DNA of 64,000 bases from Neoasaia chiangmaiensis (GTDB lineage Bacteria > Pseudomonadota > Alphaproteobacteria > Acetobacterales > Acetobacteraceae), in NCBI RefSeq assembly GCF_002005465.1, contig NZ_CP014691.1, positions 2,700,001-2,764,000 on the forward strand. Direction: 5' to 3'. Position 1 is the stretch's first letter. Each line of letters starts with the position of its first letter. Positions 54,469-63,068 of this stretch are shown one piece after another. The notes beneath the pieces are model-generated. The model did not search any database and had not been told where the DNA came from. It saw only the letters and a program-made list of their open reading frames with translations. A program made the position numbers and the translations under genes.

Positions 54469-55527
54469 GTGGACGCGCTTTTCGATATCAGGCAGATCTA
54501 TCTGGAAGAGGCCGTCCGCGATTATGCGCGCGGGCAGGAAATTCTGGCGCGCCATCCGAATGCGCAATTGATCCCGGTCGACAACCATTGGCGCATTCCG
54601 CAATTCTTCGGCAACGAGGGCGCGGCTGAAGAATGGCTGCGGATCAAGCGTGAGACGCTGATCCTCGGGGTCAGGAAGACCCTGACGATGCGACCGAATG
54701 GACGAAGTGCCGATTTTATTGCGCCGTCGAGTTCGAATGGCTGCGGCATGGCCTGCGCCTATTGCTATGTCCCGCGCCGCAAGGGGTATGCGAACCCGGT
54801 AACGGTCCTCGTCAATATCGACGACATCACGCGGGCCATCATCCGTCACGCCGGGAAACTTGGGTGGAAGACCGCGCCGAACCAGATCGATCCGGCGGCG
54901 TGGGTCTATGATCTGGGCGAAAACGGTGATCTGTCGGCGGATGCCCTGCTGTCGGATAACGTGCGCGACCTGATCGGCATATTTCGCGATTTGCCGAATG
55001 CGAAAGGGTCCTTTGCGACCAAACGCGTCAATCGCGCGTTGCTTGATTACGATCCGCGCGGGCGGACACGCGTGCGTGTTTCCCTGATGCCGCCGGAAAT
55101 GGCGCGACGCCTCGACATCCGCACCGACCCTATCGACGTCCGCATCGCGTTCATCGACGAACTCGTGCGGGCCGGTTACGAGGTGCACGTGAATTTCAGC
55201 CCGGTGGTGGTTCATGAAAACTGGCAGGCGGAGTGGCGATCCCTGCTGCACCAACTCAATGACGGCATCGGCGCGGCGGCGAAAGCGCAGCTAAAGGCCG
55301 AAATCATCATGTTGACGCATAATGCAGCCCTGCATGAGGTCAATATGCGCTGGCATCCACGTGGTGAAGACTGGTTGTGGCGTCCCGATCTTCAGGAAAA
55401 CAAGAAGTCGGAAGGCGGGATGATTAACCTGCGTTATCGGCACCGTTGGAAAGGGCGCTGGCTGGGGCAACTCAGGGACTGGATGGCGGAGATCATCCCG
55501 TATTGCGCGATACGCTACGCTTTTTGA
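54469..55527 (+). CDS. Spore photoproduct lyase-like radical SAM protein
   Basis: 352 residues. The radical SAM cluster motif is C-x3-C-x2-C in NGCGMACAYCYVPRRKGYANP (residues about 91-98), including the Tyr-Cys-Tyr arrangement seen in Bacillus spore photoproduct lyase. That enzyme reverses a UV thymine dimer of spores, but this organism should not form spores. The region where the Bacillus protein has its catalytic Cys141 reads AWVYDLGENGDLSADALL here and has no cysteine. The only other Cys is near the C-terminus (PYCAIRY). So it is a family member with unproven, possibly different, chemistry. The GTG start at 54469 has GGAG 7 nt upstream. Confidence 0.82.
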   Translation: MDALFDIRQIYLEEAVRDYARGQEILARHPNAQLIPVDNHWRIPQFFGNEGAAEEWLRIKRETLILGVRKTLTMRPNGRSADFIAPSSSNGCGMACAYCYVPRRKGYANPVTVLVNIDDITRAIIRHAGKLGWKTAPNQIDPAAWVYDLGENGDLSADALLSDNVRDLIGIFRDLPNAKGSFATKRVNRALLDYDPRGRTRVRVSLMPPEMARRLDIRTDPIDVRIAFIDELVRAGYEVHVNFSPVVVHENWQAEWRSLLHQLNDGIGAAAKAQLKAEIIMLTHNAALHEVNMRWHPRGEDWLWRPDLQENKKSEGGMINLRYRHRWKGRWLGQLRDWMAEIIPYCAIRYAF

Positions 55528-55552
55528 TGTTATCCGAGGGCAAAAGATAACA
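55528..55552. promoter_or_regulatory. Inverted repeat between the radical SAM gene and the sugar transporter
   Basis: TGTTATC (55528-55534) and GATAACA (55546-55552) are perfect 7-bp arms 11 bases apart, starting one base after the radical SAM stop codon. There is no T-tract, so an operator for the sugar ABC operon is at least as likely as a terminator. Confidence 0.35.
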
Positions 55553-55660
55553 ACATTACGTGACGTTCATAAAATAGGGTGGCCAATCGCGCAAAAGGGG
55601 AGATTAGTGCCACCACGCCGAAACCCGGGTGTTTGGAATCGGGTCAGAGAGTGAAAAAAA

Positions 55661-56596
55661 ATGGATCGTAGGTCGTTCCTGATGGCAGCAGGTGGTACAG
55701 GTATGATGGTGTTCATGCCGCATTCCCTGCGGGCCGCGCCGAAAAAGCCAACGGTGGGGCTGGTGATGAAATCGCTGGCCAATGAGTTTTTCAAGGACAT
55801 GCAGGAGGGGGCGGTCAAGCACGCGCAGGAGCGCGGCGACCTGACGCTTATCCCTGTCGGCATCCAGTCCGAAACCGATATCGACGGGCAGATCGCCGCG
55901 GTGGAGAACCTGATTACCCGTCGCGTGGACGCGCTGGTGGTGGCGCCCGCCGATAGTCGCGCGCTGTTGCCGCCGGTGATCCGTGCGCTGAAGGCGGGGA
56001 TCAAGGTCATCAATATCGATGTGGCCTTCGACAAGGCGTCGATGCGGCGGCACAACGTGGATATCGCCTTCGTCGGGCCGGACAACCGCGCAGGCGCGAA
56101 AATGTCTGGCGACGTGCTGGCGAAGTCCCTTGGCAAGGGCGGCAAGGTCGTTGTCATCGAAGGCAATCCCGGTGCCGAGAACGGTATCCAGCGGCGGCTT
56201 GGTTTCATGGACTCGATCCAGGAGGCGGGGCTCACCCTGCTCGATAGCCGGACGGCGCATTGGGAGACCGAGGAGGCCAACACCGTTTTCACCAACATGC
56301 TCACAGCGCATGCGGATATCCAGGGCGTGATGTCGGCCAACGACGCGATGACTTTGGGCGTGTCCAAGGCGATCGATGCGGCCGGTCGCAAGGACATCAA
56401 GATTGCCAGTTTCGATAATATCCCTGCCATCCAGCCTTTGCTGAAAAATGGCAAGGTCATCGCGACGGTCGACCAGTTCGGCAGTCAACTGGCGGCGGCC
56501 GGCATCGACAATGCCATGAAGGAAATTCAGGGGCAGATGCTCACCGGCTGGATCAAGACGCCGCTGAAGCTCATCACGGCGCAGAACATGGGTTGA
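55661..56596 (+). CDS. Ribose-type sugar ABC transporter, substrate-binding protein (Tat signal)
   Basis: 311 residues. Periplasmic binding protein of the RbsB/peripla_BP_4 family, with VGLVMKSLANEFFKDMQEGA after the signal, QIAAVENLITRRVDALVVAPAD near residue 75, GNPGAENGIQRRLGF near 168 and the hinge/ligand region ASFDNIPAIQ near 248. The N-terminus MDRRSFLMAAGGTG is a twin-arginine signal rather than an ordinary Sec signal. The ligand is a pentose, hexose or polyol and cannot be named. It is the first gene of a three-gene operon with no kinase or mutarotase attached. Confidence 0.92.
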   Translation: MDRRSFLMAAGGTGMMVFMPHSLRAAPKKPTVGLVMKSLANEFFKDMQEGAVKHAQERGDLTLIPVGIQSETDIDGQIAAVENLITRRVDALVVAPADSRALLPPVIRALKAGIKVINIDVAFDKASMRRHNVDIAFVGPDNRAGAKMSGDVLAKSLGKGGKVVVIEGNPGAENGIQRRLGFMDSIQEAGLTLLDSRTAHWETEEANTVFTNMLTAHADIQGVMSANDAMTLGVSKAIDAAGRKDIKIASFDNIPAIQPLLKNGKVIATVDQFGSQLAAAGIDNAMKEIQGQMLTGWIKTPLKLITAQNMG

Positions 56597-56617
56597 TGGC
56601 CCTGTCGGGTGAAGACC

Positions 56618-58162
56618 ATGCCTATCAATCATGAGACGAACCTGCCGATCGTGCAGGTTCGCGATATCACCAAACGATTTCCCGGCGTGCTGGCGCTGGA
56701 TGGTGTCGATCTCGATTTCTGGCCGGGTGAAATGCACGCCCTGGCCGGCGAGAACGGTGCCGGGAAATCCACCATCATCCGCGTTCTTGCCGGCATCCAT
56801 ATGCCGGACGAAGGGCATATGACGCTGAACGGCGCGCCATATGTGCCGCGCACGCCGCATGACGCCATCGCGGCCGGTGTGCGGGTCGTGCATCAGGAAT
56901 TCAACCTGCTGCCCGCGCTGAGCATCGCCGAGAATATCCTCTTCGAGAACCTGCCCCGGCATGCGCTCGGTTTCGTGGATCGCAAGCGCATGCGCGAGCG
57001 TGCAGCGTCTTTGATGGCGCGGGTCGGGCTGTCGCATCGTTCGCCCGACACGGCGGTCGAACGGCTGGGTATTGCCGAATTGCAGCTTGTGGAAATCGCC
57101 AGGGCGCTGTCGAGCGACGGACGCCTGTTGATCCTCGACGAGCCGACGGCGACGCTGACCCCGCGCGAAGCCGATGTCCTGTTCGAGCAGATCGACAAGC
57201 TGAAGGCGACCGGGCTCGCCATTGTTTTCGTGTCGCATCATCTGGACGAGATATTCGCCCATTGCGAGCGGGTAACGGTCATGCGCAATGGCCGCCATGT
57301 CAGCAGCCAAAGGACATCGGAGACGGATGCCGCGAGCCTCGTGCGGCAGATGATCGGCCGGGAGCTGGCGGCCTACACGCCTGGCGAACGCGCGGCACCG
57401 GGCGCGGAAGCGCTGCGTGTCGCGGGGTTGCGCACCGCAGTGACGCCCGTGGGGCAGGGCGTCGACCTGACGTTGCGGTATGGCGAGGTTCTCGGGTTGG
57501 GCGGCCTCGTCGGCGCTGGGCGCACCGAAGTGCTGCGGGCGATTTTCGGTGCCGATCCGGCACTGGGCGGCGAGATTTTCATCGATGGCAAGCCCGTTTC
57601 CATCCGCTCGCCGCGCGATGCCGTCAGGCATGGCGTTTGTCTCGCGACGGAAAACCGCAAGGAGGAAGGGCTCGTCCTGCCGATGGCGGCGCGGGTGAAC
57701 GTAACGCTGGCACGTCTGGAGCGGGTCCAGCGGGCAGGTTTCCTGCGGTTCGAGGCCGAGCGTGCGACCTGCGCGGACATGACGCGGCGGCTCGGCATCC
57801 GGTTGAGCGGGCCGGAGCAGCCGGTTATCGAACTTTCCGGCGGCAATCAGCAGAAGGTCGTGCTGGCCAAGTGGCTGTCGGGCGGCAATGTGAAGATTCT
57901 GATGCTGGATGAGCCGACGCGCGGCATCGATGTCGGCGCCAAGGCGGAGATTTATGCGCTGCTGGAGGAACTGGCGGCGCAGGGATGCGCGATTCTGGTC
58001 GTGTCTTCGGAGATTCCCGAACTCATGCGCCTGTGCGACCGCATTACCGTGTTGTCGCGCGGGGTGGTGAGCGGGACGCTTGAACGCACGCAATTCGATG
58101 AAGAGCGCATCCTGTCGCTGGCCTATCAACAATTCTCTCATCGGATGGATGCCGTGGCATGA
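56618..58162 (+). CDS. Ribose-type sugar ABC transporter, duplicated ATPase
   Basis: 514 residues with two ABC domains, the RbsA/MglA layout. Domain 1 has Walker A AGENGAGKST and Walker B LLILDEPTATLTPREAD, with a degenerate signature (LGIAELQLVEIARAL). Domain 2 has the degenerate Walker A GLVGAGRTEVLRAIF, ATENRKEEGLVLP and the full signature LSGGNQQKVVLAKWL, then MLDEPTRGIDVGAKAEIY. ATG 56618 is preferred to GTG 56609. The stop overlaps the permease start (ATGA). Confidence 0.94.
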   Translation: MPINHETNLPIVQVRDITKRFPGVLALDGVDLDFWPGEMHALAGENGAGKSTIIRVLAGIHMPDEGHMTLNGAPYVPRTPHDAIAAGVRVVHQEFNLLPALSIAENILFENLPRHALGFVDRKRMRERAASLMARVGLSHRSPDTAVERLGIAELQLVEIARALSSDGRLLILDEPTATLTPREADVLFEQIDKLKATGLAIVFVSHHLDEIFAHCERVTVMRNGRHVSSQRTSETDAASLVRQMIGRELAAYTPGERAAPGAEALRVAGLRTAVTPVGQGVDLTLRYGEVLGLGGLVGAGRTEVLRAIFGADPALGGEIFIDGKPVSIRSPRDAVRHGVCLATENRKEEGLVLPMAARVNVTLARLERVQRAGFLRFEAERATCADMTRRLGIRLSGPEQPVIELSGGNQQKVVLAKWLSGGNVKILMLDEPTRGIDVGAKAEIYALLEELAAQGCAILVVSSEIPELMRLCDRITVLSRGVVSGTLERTQFDEERILSLAYQQFSHRMDAVA

Positions 58163-59190
58163 CCGATATTCCTGTTTTCTCCGCGCCCATCCTGCCTGCG
58201 CCGAAGCATCGGCGCCCGATGGGCGGGGCTGCGCTCAATGTTCTGCGCGAGGCCGGGATCGGCGTGGCGCTGGTGTTGATGATCGCATTTTTCGCAGCGA
58301 TGGCGCCCGATTTCCTCTCCGTGCAAAATCTGTCGAATATCCTGACCCAGGTGACGATCAACATGATGCTGGCGACGGGCATGACCTTCGCCATCCTCAT
58401 CGGCGGGATTGATTTGTCCGTCGGCGCCGTGATGGCCCTTTGCGCCGTCGTGGCCGGCACGGTGCTGACCATGCCGTCCCTTTCCAACGCTGCCGCGATC
58501 GGCCTGGCCATTGCGGCGGCACTTGGCACGGGCGTTGTCTGCGGGGCGATCAACGGCTTCATCTCGGCGTTCTGGGGTGTGCCGTCGTTCATCGTCACGC
58601 TGGGCATGCTCAACATCGCGCGTGGCGGAGCGCTGGAAGTGACGAATGCGCGGACGATCTATGATTTTCCGGACGCATTCAACGCATTCGGCACGGCAAC
58701 CATCGCGCATGTGCCGGTGATGTTCCTGATGGCGCTGGGCCTGCTGGTGCTTGGCTGGGTGGTGCTGACGCGCACGGTCTTCGGGCGGATGATCTATGCG
58801 ATCGGCAATAACGAGGAAGCCGTGCGGCTGTCGGGGCATCGGCCGTTCGTGATCAAGGTCGCGGCGTTCACCGTGACCGGGCTTCTGGTGGGCGTGGCGG
58901 CGGTGACATACATGGCGCGGCTGACGATCGCCAACCCGATCCTTGGTAACGGTTTCGAGCTCAATGCCATCGCGGCGGTAATTATCGGCGGGACCAGCCT
59001 TTCGGGTGGGCGCGGGTCGCTGGTGGGGACCATGCTGGGCGCGATCATCATCGGCGTTCTGGCGAATGGATTGATCCTGTTGGGGGTGACCGATTTCATC
59101 CGCCAGATCGTCACGGGTGTGGTGATTATCGCGGCTGTGGTGCTGGATGCCTATCGCATGCGCCTGATGCGGCGTGCGGGGCGGGTGTGA
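58159..59190 (+). CDS. Ribose-type sugar ABC transporter, permease
   Basis: 343 residues, about ten hydrophobic helices of the RbsC family (BPD_transp_2). ATGMTFAILIGGIDLSVGAVMAL near residue 72 is the family signature. WGVPSFIVTLGMLNIARGGAL is near 140, and AVIIGGTSLSGGRGSLVGTMLGA near 275 is the ATPase-facing loop. The cytoplasmic N-terminus is long (about 30 residues before helix 1). Confidence 0.94.
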   Translation: MTDIPVFSAPILPAPKHRRPMGGAALNVLREAGIGVALVLMIAFFAAMAPDFLSVQNLSNILTQVTINMMLATGMTFAILIGGIDLSVGAVMALCAVVAGTVLTMPSLSNAAAIGLAIAAALGTGVVCGAINGFISAFWGVPSFIVTLGMLNIARGGALEVTNARTIYDFPDAFNAFGTATIAHVPVMFLMALGLLVLGWVVLTRTVFGRMIYAIGNNEEAVRLSGHRPFVIKVAAFTVTGLLVGVAAVTYMARLTIANPILGNGFELNAIAAVIIGGTSLSGGRGSLVGTMLGAIIIGVLANGLILLGVTDFIRQIVTGVVIIAAVVLDAYRMRLMRRAGRV

Positions 59191-59300
59191 TCTGACGTAC
59201 CGAAGGGGCGATCGCCGTCGATCTTTCTGGCGTGCCAAACGGCGCGGGACGCGATAGGGTCACGCCGGAATTTTCAAAACGAGGACGACGAAACACCGCC

Positions 59301-60404
59301 ATGGATGCCGAACAGACCGCCACGTTGCCGACTTTCACCATCGAGCCCACCACGACGCCGACGGATGCCGCGCGCCGGGCGGAGATTCTGGCCAATCCGG
59401 TTTTCGGTCGCGCCTTCACCGATCATATGGCGGTCATTCGCTATACGGAGGGTGAAGGCTGGCACGATGCGAAGGTGACGGCACGCCAGCCGCTGACCCT
59501 CGACCCGGCCTCATCGGTCCTGCACTACGGGCAGGAGATCTTCGAGGGCATGAAGGCCTATCGCATTGCCGGCGGTGGTGTGGCCACCTTCCGGCCCGAA
59601 GCGAATGCGCGTCGTTTTCGCGAATCCGCCGCGCGCATGGCGATGGCGGATCTGCCGGAAGCGTTGTTTGTGGAAGCTGTCGATCAACTGGTGAAGATCG
59701 ATAGTGAGTGGGTGCCGTCCGGCGATGGCCAGAGCCTCTATCTGCGGCCCTTCATGATCGCCAACGAGGTGTTTCTGGGCGTGAAGCCTGCTTCGGAATA
59801 CCTGTTCATGGTGATCGCCTGTCCGGTCGGGGCGTATTTTGGCAAGGGGTGCGTTTCGGTCTGGGTATCCGAGGACTATACGCGCGCGGCGCCTGGCGGG
59901 ACGGGTGCGGCGAAATGCGGTGGCAATTATGCCGGCAGCCTCGTCGCGCAGGCGGAATCCAAGAAGCACGGTTGCGATCAGGTCCTGTTCCTCGACAGCC
60001 GGGAACAGCGTTTCGTGGAGGAAATGGGCGGCATGAACGTCATGTTCGTCCGGGACGACAACACGCTCGTCACGCCGCCGCTGACCGGCACGATCCTGCC
60101 GGGCATCACGCGGGATTCGATCATTCGTCTGGCTATCCAGAAGGGTATGAAGGTCGAGGAAGCTGCCGTGGACATCGACGAGTTGTTCCAAGGCGCTGCG
60201 TCGGGCCGTTACAAGGAGGCGTTCGCCTGTGGCACGGCAGCCGTGCTGAGCCCGATCGGCACGCTCCGGCGTGCGGGTGGGGTGGCCACGTTCGGCGATG
60301 GTGAAACACCCGGCGCGGTTTCGGTCGCGCTGAAAAAGGCGCTGACCGATATCCAGACCGGCCGGTCCAACGACCAGCAGAACTGGGTGCATCACATTCT
60401 CTGA
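59301..60404 (+). CDS. ilvE: Branched-chain amino acid aminotransferase
   Basis: PLP enzyme of 367 residues (fold type IV, large BCAT group like the eukaryotic form) that carries out the last step of Leu, Ile and Val synthesis. LDPASSVLHYGQEIFEGMKAYR is near residue 70. The PLP lysine is Lys205 in GTGAAKCGGNYAGSL. EEMGGMNVMFV and TLVTPPLTGTILPGITRDSII follow, and the closing part is EAFACGTAAVLSPIG. The ATG at 59301 has only a distant GAGGA. The in-frame GTG/ATG-type start at 59232 would add 23 unconserved residues. Confidence 0.95.
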   Translation: MDAEQTATLPTFTIEPTTTPTDAARRAEILANPVFGRAFTDHMAVIRYTEGEGWHDAKVTARQPLTLDPASSVLHYGQEIFEGMKAYRIAGGGVATFRPEANARRFRESAARMAMADLPEALFVEAVDQLVKIDSEWVPSGDGQSLYLRPFMIANEVFLGVKPASEYLFMVIACPVGAYFGKGCVSVWVSEDYTRAAPGGTGAAKCGGNYAGSLVAQAESKKHGCDQVLFLDSREQRFVEEMGGMNVMFVRDDNTLVTPPLTGTILPGITRDSIIRLAIQKGMKVEEAAVDIDELFQGAASGRYKEAFACGTAAVLSPIGTLRRAGGVATFGDGETPGAVSVALKKALTDIQTGRSNDQQNWVHHIL

Positions 60405-60414
60405 CGCGGGTCAG
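60401..60414. terminator. Mini-hairpin spanning the convergent stop codons of ilvE and the EAL gene
   Basis: CTGAC (60401-60405) pairs with GTCAG (60410-60414) over 4 bases. The TGA of ilvE lies in one arm and the TGA of the opposing gene in the other. The two genes are only 6 bases apart. No T-tract. Confidence 0.3.
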
Positions 60415-62159
60415 TCCGGTGTGTTCGGTGGGTATCCCGCATCGAGCACATTGGGAAGCATGGCGATAGGGCAGGGGCGGCCCAGATGATATCCCTGCTG
60501 CCAGACGATACCATGGTCGGCGAGCCAGCGACTTTGGGCCTCGTTTTCGACTTTCTCGATCGTGAGTGAGAGATCCAGATCGTGTGCCAGACGCGCGATC
60601 GCGGAGACGATGGCTTTCGCCTTGCCGCGATCAAGCAGACTCTGCACGAAGCTTCCGTCGATCTTCAGGCCGTCCACGTCGAACTGGTTGAGATAGATCA
60701 GCGATGAAAACCCGACGCCGAAATCGTCAAGGAAAAGACGCACGCCCAGATCGCGAAGACGGCGTAGCTGGTCCTGCGTATCCGCGCTGACGCGCAGACA
60801 GATGTTCTCGGTAATTTCCACGATCAGCCGGTTCCCGGGAAAGCCCGTGTCGGCCAGTATTTCCGCAATTTTTTCCGGCAGGTCTCCGGCGTCGAACTGG
60901 CTGGGCGAGACGTTGACCGACAGGTCGATGGCGTAGGGAAGACCGATGACCTCGCGGCATGCACGGCGCAGGACATAAAGACCCAGTGCATCGGTGTACC
61001 CGGTCGACTCTGCCGCGGCGATGATGTCACCGCCGCCGAGGGTCCCATGGACGGGATGCGGCCATCGCACGAGTGCTTCCACGAAGGCGGCCTTGCCGCT
61101 GCGGACGTCGAAGATCGCCTGATAGACAACCAGCAGTGCGTCGTTGGCTATGGACTGCTCGAGTTCCCAGCCCATGCGGATATGCTGGCGGCTCTCGGCC
61201 TCCATATCCGGGTGGAAAAGACACGGCAGGCGGCCCATTTCCTTTTGCGCATAGGCCAGGGCAAGGTCGGCCCGTCGCAAAAGATCCCCGGAAACTCCGG
61301 CCTGAGCGGGGAAGGTTGCAATGCCGATATCCGTCAGTGTCGTGAGGCGGATGCCCAGCAGTTTGCTTGGCGCTTCGATGATCCTTTTGGCGTGTGCAAT
61401 ACGTATGAGGAGTTGCGACGTGTCTTCGCTGGAGGAGAGCGGCACGATCACGCCGAAGCGTCCGCTCCCGAGGCGACCGGTATCGCAACCGGTGAAAGCG
61501 CCTTGCATCCGCTCGACGAGTTCGCCGATCAGGATGTCTCCGGTGGCGTGGCCGAGTTCGGTATTGATGGCCTGTAGCCGTCGGAAATGAATGAGCACCA
61601 GGGCGATGCCCGGTTCTGCCTGCGCACGTGCGGCTTCACAGCGTTGGGTGAGACGGCTGACGAATTCCGCATGCAATGGGAGACCGGTCAGCCTGTCGCG
61701 CAGTGCGCTCTGCTCGATCTGGCCGGGCGTGAGGACACGGTCGGTCACATCGGCGATCGTCCCGCGATAGCCACGATATCGGCCTTCCGCATCGAATGCC
61801 GGCATGGCGGAGATGTTCAGCCAACGTGGCACACCGTCGATTTCGATGGAGTGCAGATGGTCCACGATCGGACGCCGCTGCCCCAGCATGGCGCCAATGC
61901 CGGTCCGCCATGGTCTCCATTCCGAAGGCGGAACGAGAGCCTGACGCATGGTTTTTTTCGCCAAGGTCGCGCGATCCTGCCCCAGCAGGACGCAGAGCGC
62001 ATCCGATATTCTGGCGAGCCTCCCGTCCGCGGTGCTTTGCCAACCGATCCGGTCGTGCAACGACACGGTCGGTTGCGCGCCGTTTGCATGACGTCCCATG
62101 CGATTGGCGATGCGTCGAAGAAAAGCGACGAGTTTCTTTTCTGGACGGCGCTCAGACAA
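60411..62159 (-). CDS. PAS / degenerate GGDEF / EAL protein, likely cyclic-di-GMP phosphodiesterase
   Basis: 582 residues, no membrane helix. Residues about 35-145 look like a PAS sensor (LARISDALCVLLGQDRATL and YRGYRGTIADVTDR). A GGDEF domain follows (DRLTGLPLHAEF), but its active site reads LGSGRFGVIV instead of GGDEF, so no cyclase activity is expected. The EAL domain keeps the catalytic set: FVEALVRW, SVNVSPSQF, VEITEN, LFLDDFGVGFSSL, LKIDGSFV, and the IEKVENEAQ glutamate. It should therefore hydrolyse cyclic-di-GMP. The 62159 start is a TTG with no clear ribosome-binding site. ATG 62099 is an alternative that keeps all domains. Confidence 0.9.
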   Translation of the reverse strand: MSERRPEKKLVAFLRRIANRMGRHANGAQPTVSLHDRIGWQSTADGRLARISDALCVLLGQDRATLAKKTMRQALVPPSEWRPWRTGIGAMLGQRRPIVDHLHSIEIDGVPRWLNISAMPAFDAEGRYRGYRGTIADVTDRVLTPGQIEQSALRDRLTGLPLHAEFVSRLTQRCEAARAQAEPGIALVLIHFRRLQAINTELGHATGDILIGELVERMQGAFTGCDTGRLGSGRFGVIVPLSSSEDTSQLLIRIAHAKRIIEAPSKLLGIRLTTLTDIGIATFPAQAGVSGDLLRRADLALAYAQKEMGRLPCLFHPDMEAESRQHIRMGWELEQSIANDALLVVYQAIFDVRSGKAAFVEALVRWPHPVHGTLGGGDIIAAAESTGYTDALGLYVLRRACREVIGLPYAIDLSVNVSPSQFDAGDLPEKIAEILADTGFPGNRLIVEITENICLRVSADTQDQLRRLRDLGVRLFLDDFGVGFSSLIYLNQFDVDGLKIDGSFVQSLLDRGKAKAIVSAIARLAHDLDLSLTIEKVENEAQSRWLADHGIVWQQGYHLGRPCPIAMLPNVLDAGYPPNTPD

Positions 62160-62587
62160 AGGAAAATGCCGGAATACTGTTATTCACAGGCAAGAAGGGG
62201 GTCGTGCAGATGCTGAATGCTCCAATATATTCGGATCGCTGCGCTTTCCTGCAGCGTGCAAACAGCTCGGATTTCAGCGCTGGAGTGTATCGATGACGCA
62301 GGCCTGCGCAGCTCTGACGGCTACTTTCCATTGATCTACCCCTCGAGCGAATGATTTTAATCGAGCATCAATGAATGCAGTGAATTTCGCAAGTCATCAA
62401 TCGCTATCGGAGACGTTACAATATAGCCGCTATCTTCAAAGTATCGCACCTGCCAGGTCAATCAGATTGTTTGCGTCAGGAAAACTGCCTGCAGAAAACA
62501 TTATAGAGAAGGTTACGTGGTGGAAACGACGAAATGGCGCCGTTTCCATACCCATGCGTCGCTTGTGCCTCTTCGTGCCGGGCGGGA
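62160..62587. other. A/T-richer gap with no convincing gene; one inverted repeat
   Basis: 428 bases between the EAL gene start and the end of the small acidic protein gene. The middle part (about 62320-62520) is clearly less G+C-rich than its surroundings. An inverted repeat, TGGAAACG (62521-62528) and CGTTTCCA (62541-62548), lies downstream of the small acidic protein gene and could be its terminator, though no T-tract follows. A rightward frame from 62371 runs into the opposite gene and has no ribosome-binding site, so it is not called. Confidence 0.4.
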
Positions 62588-62884
62588 TCAATCGTCGTCG
62601 ATGCCGCTTCGGGAAGGGGCGTCGGCGCCAGGCCGGACCTGCCGTGTCATGGCAGCGACTTCCTCGTCGCTACCCGGGGCCTCGTGGCGTCGGCTGCGCG
62701 GTGCTTCGCTGAGAACGGCCTCGGCGGCGAGCGGGTCCGTGCGTTCGGCGTCGTCCATCAGTTTGTCGGCCTTTTCATAATCGCCGGCGGCCTCGGCGCG
62801 CAATGCGGCCTCCGCCAGGGCGCGCGCGGCGTGATGCTTGTTGTCCTCGCCATCGAAAGGCTGTGCGTTTTGCGTATCGGACAT
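62588..62884 (-). CDS. Small acidic hypothetical protein
   Basis: 98 residues with no family I recognise. The N-terminus is MSDTQNAQPFDGEDN. An Ala/Glu-rich helical stretch (AARALAEAALRAEAAGDYEKADKLMDDAERTDP, about residues 19-50) looks like a short helical hairpin or TPR-like unit. The C-terminus is disordered and acidic (SGIDDD). Ribosome-binding site AAGGAG lies 9 nt before the ATG at 62884. It is divergent from folP. No signal peptide or membrane helix. Codon use looks normal for this genome, which supports a real gene. Confidence 0.7.
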   Translation of the reverse strand: MSDTQNAQPFDGEDNKHHAARALAEAALRAEAAGDYEKADKLMDDAERTDPLAAEAVLSEAPRSRRHEAPGSDEEVAAMTRQVRPGADAPSRSGIDDD

Positions 62885-63068
62885 GATGGTCGGCTCCTTG
62901 TTCAATAGGGAATCAAACAGCGGGACGATCGTCTGGTTGCCTTATCGGGACGTTCGTTTTGCTGGACCTGAGTTGGACGAGGCGATATGAAGCGGCGCCT
63001 GGCGGAACGCCGGAAAATGCAACCCGCGCCGAGTCCATTCGGCGCTCGTTCGAAAGACCGTTCGCTTC

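Noticed and set aside
62371-62712. Plus-strand 113-codon ORF
   Set aside because: No ribosome-binding site, its second half is antisense to the small acidic protein gene, and its composition becomes Arg/Gly/Pro-rich as in shadows.
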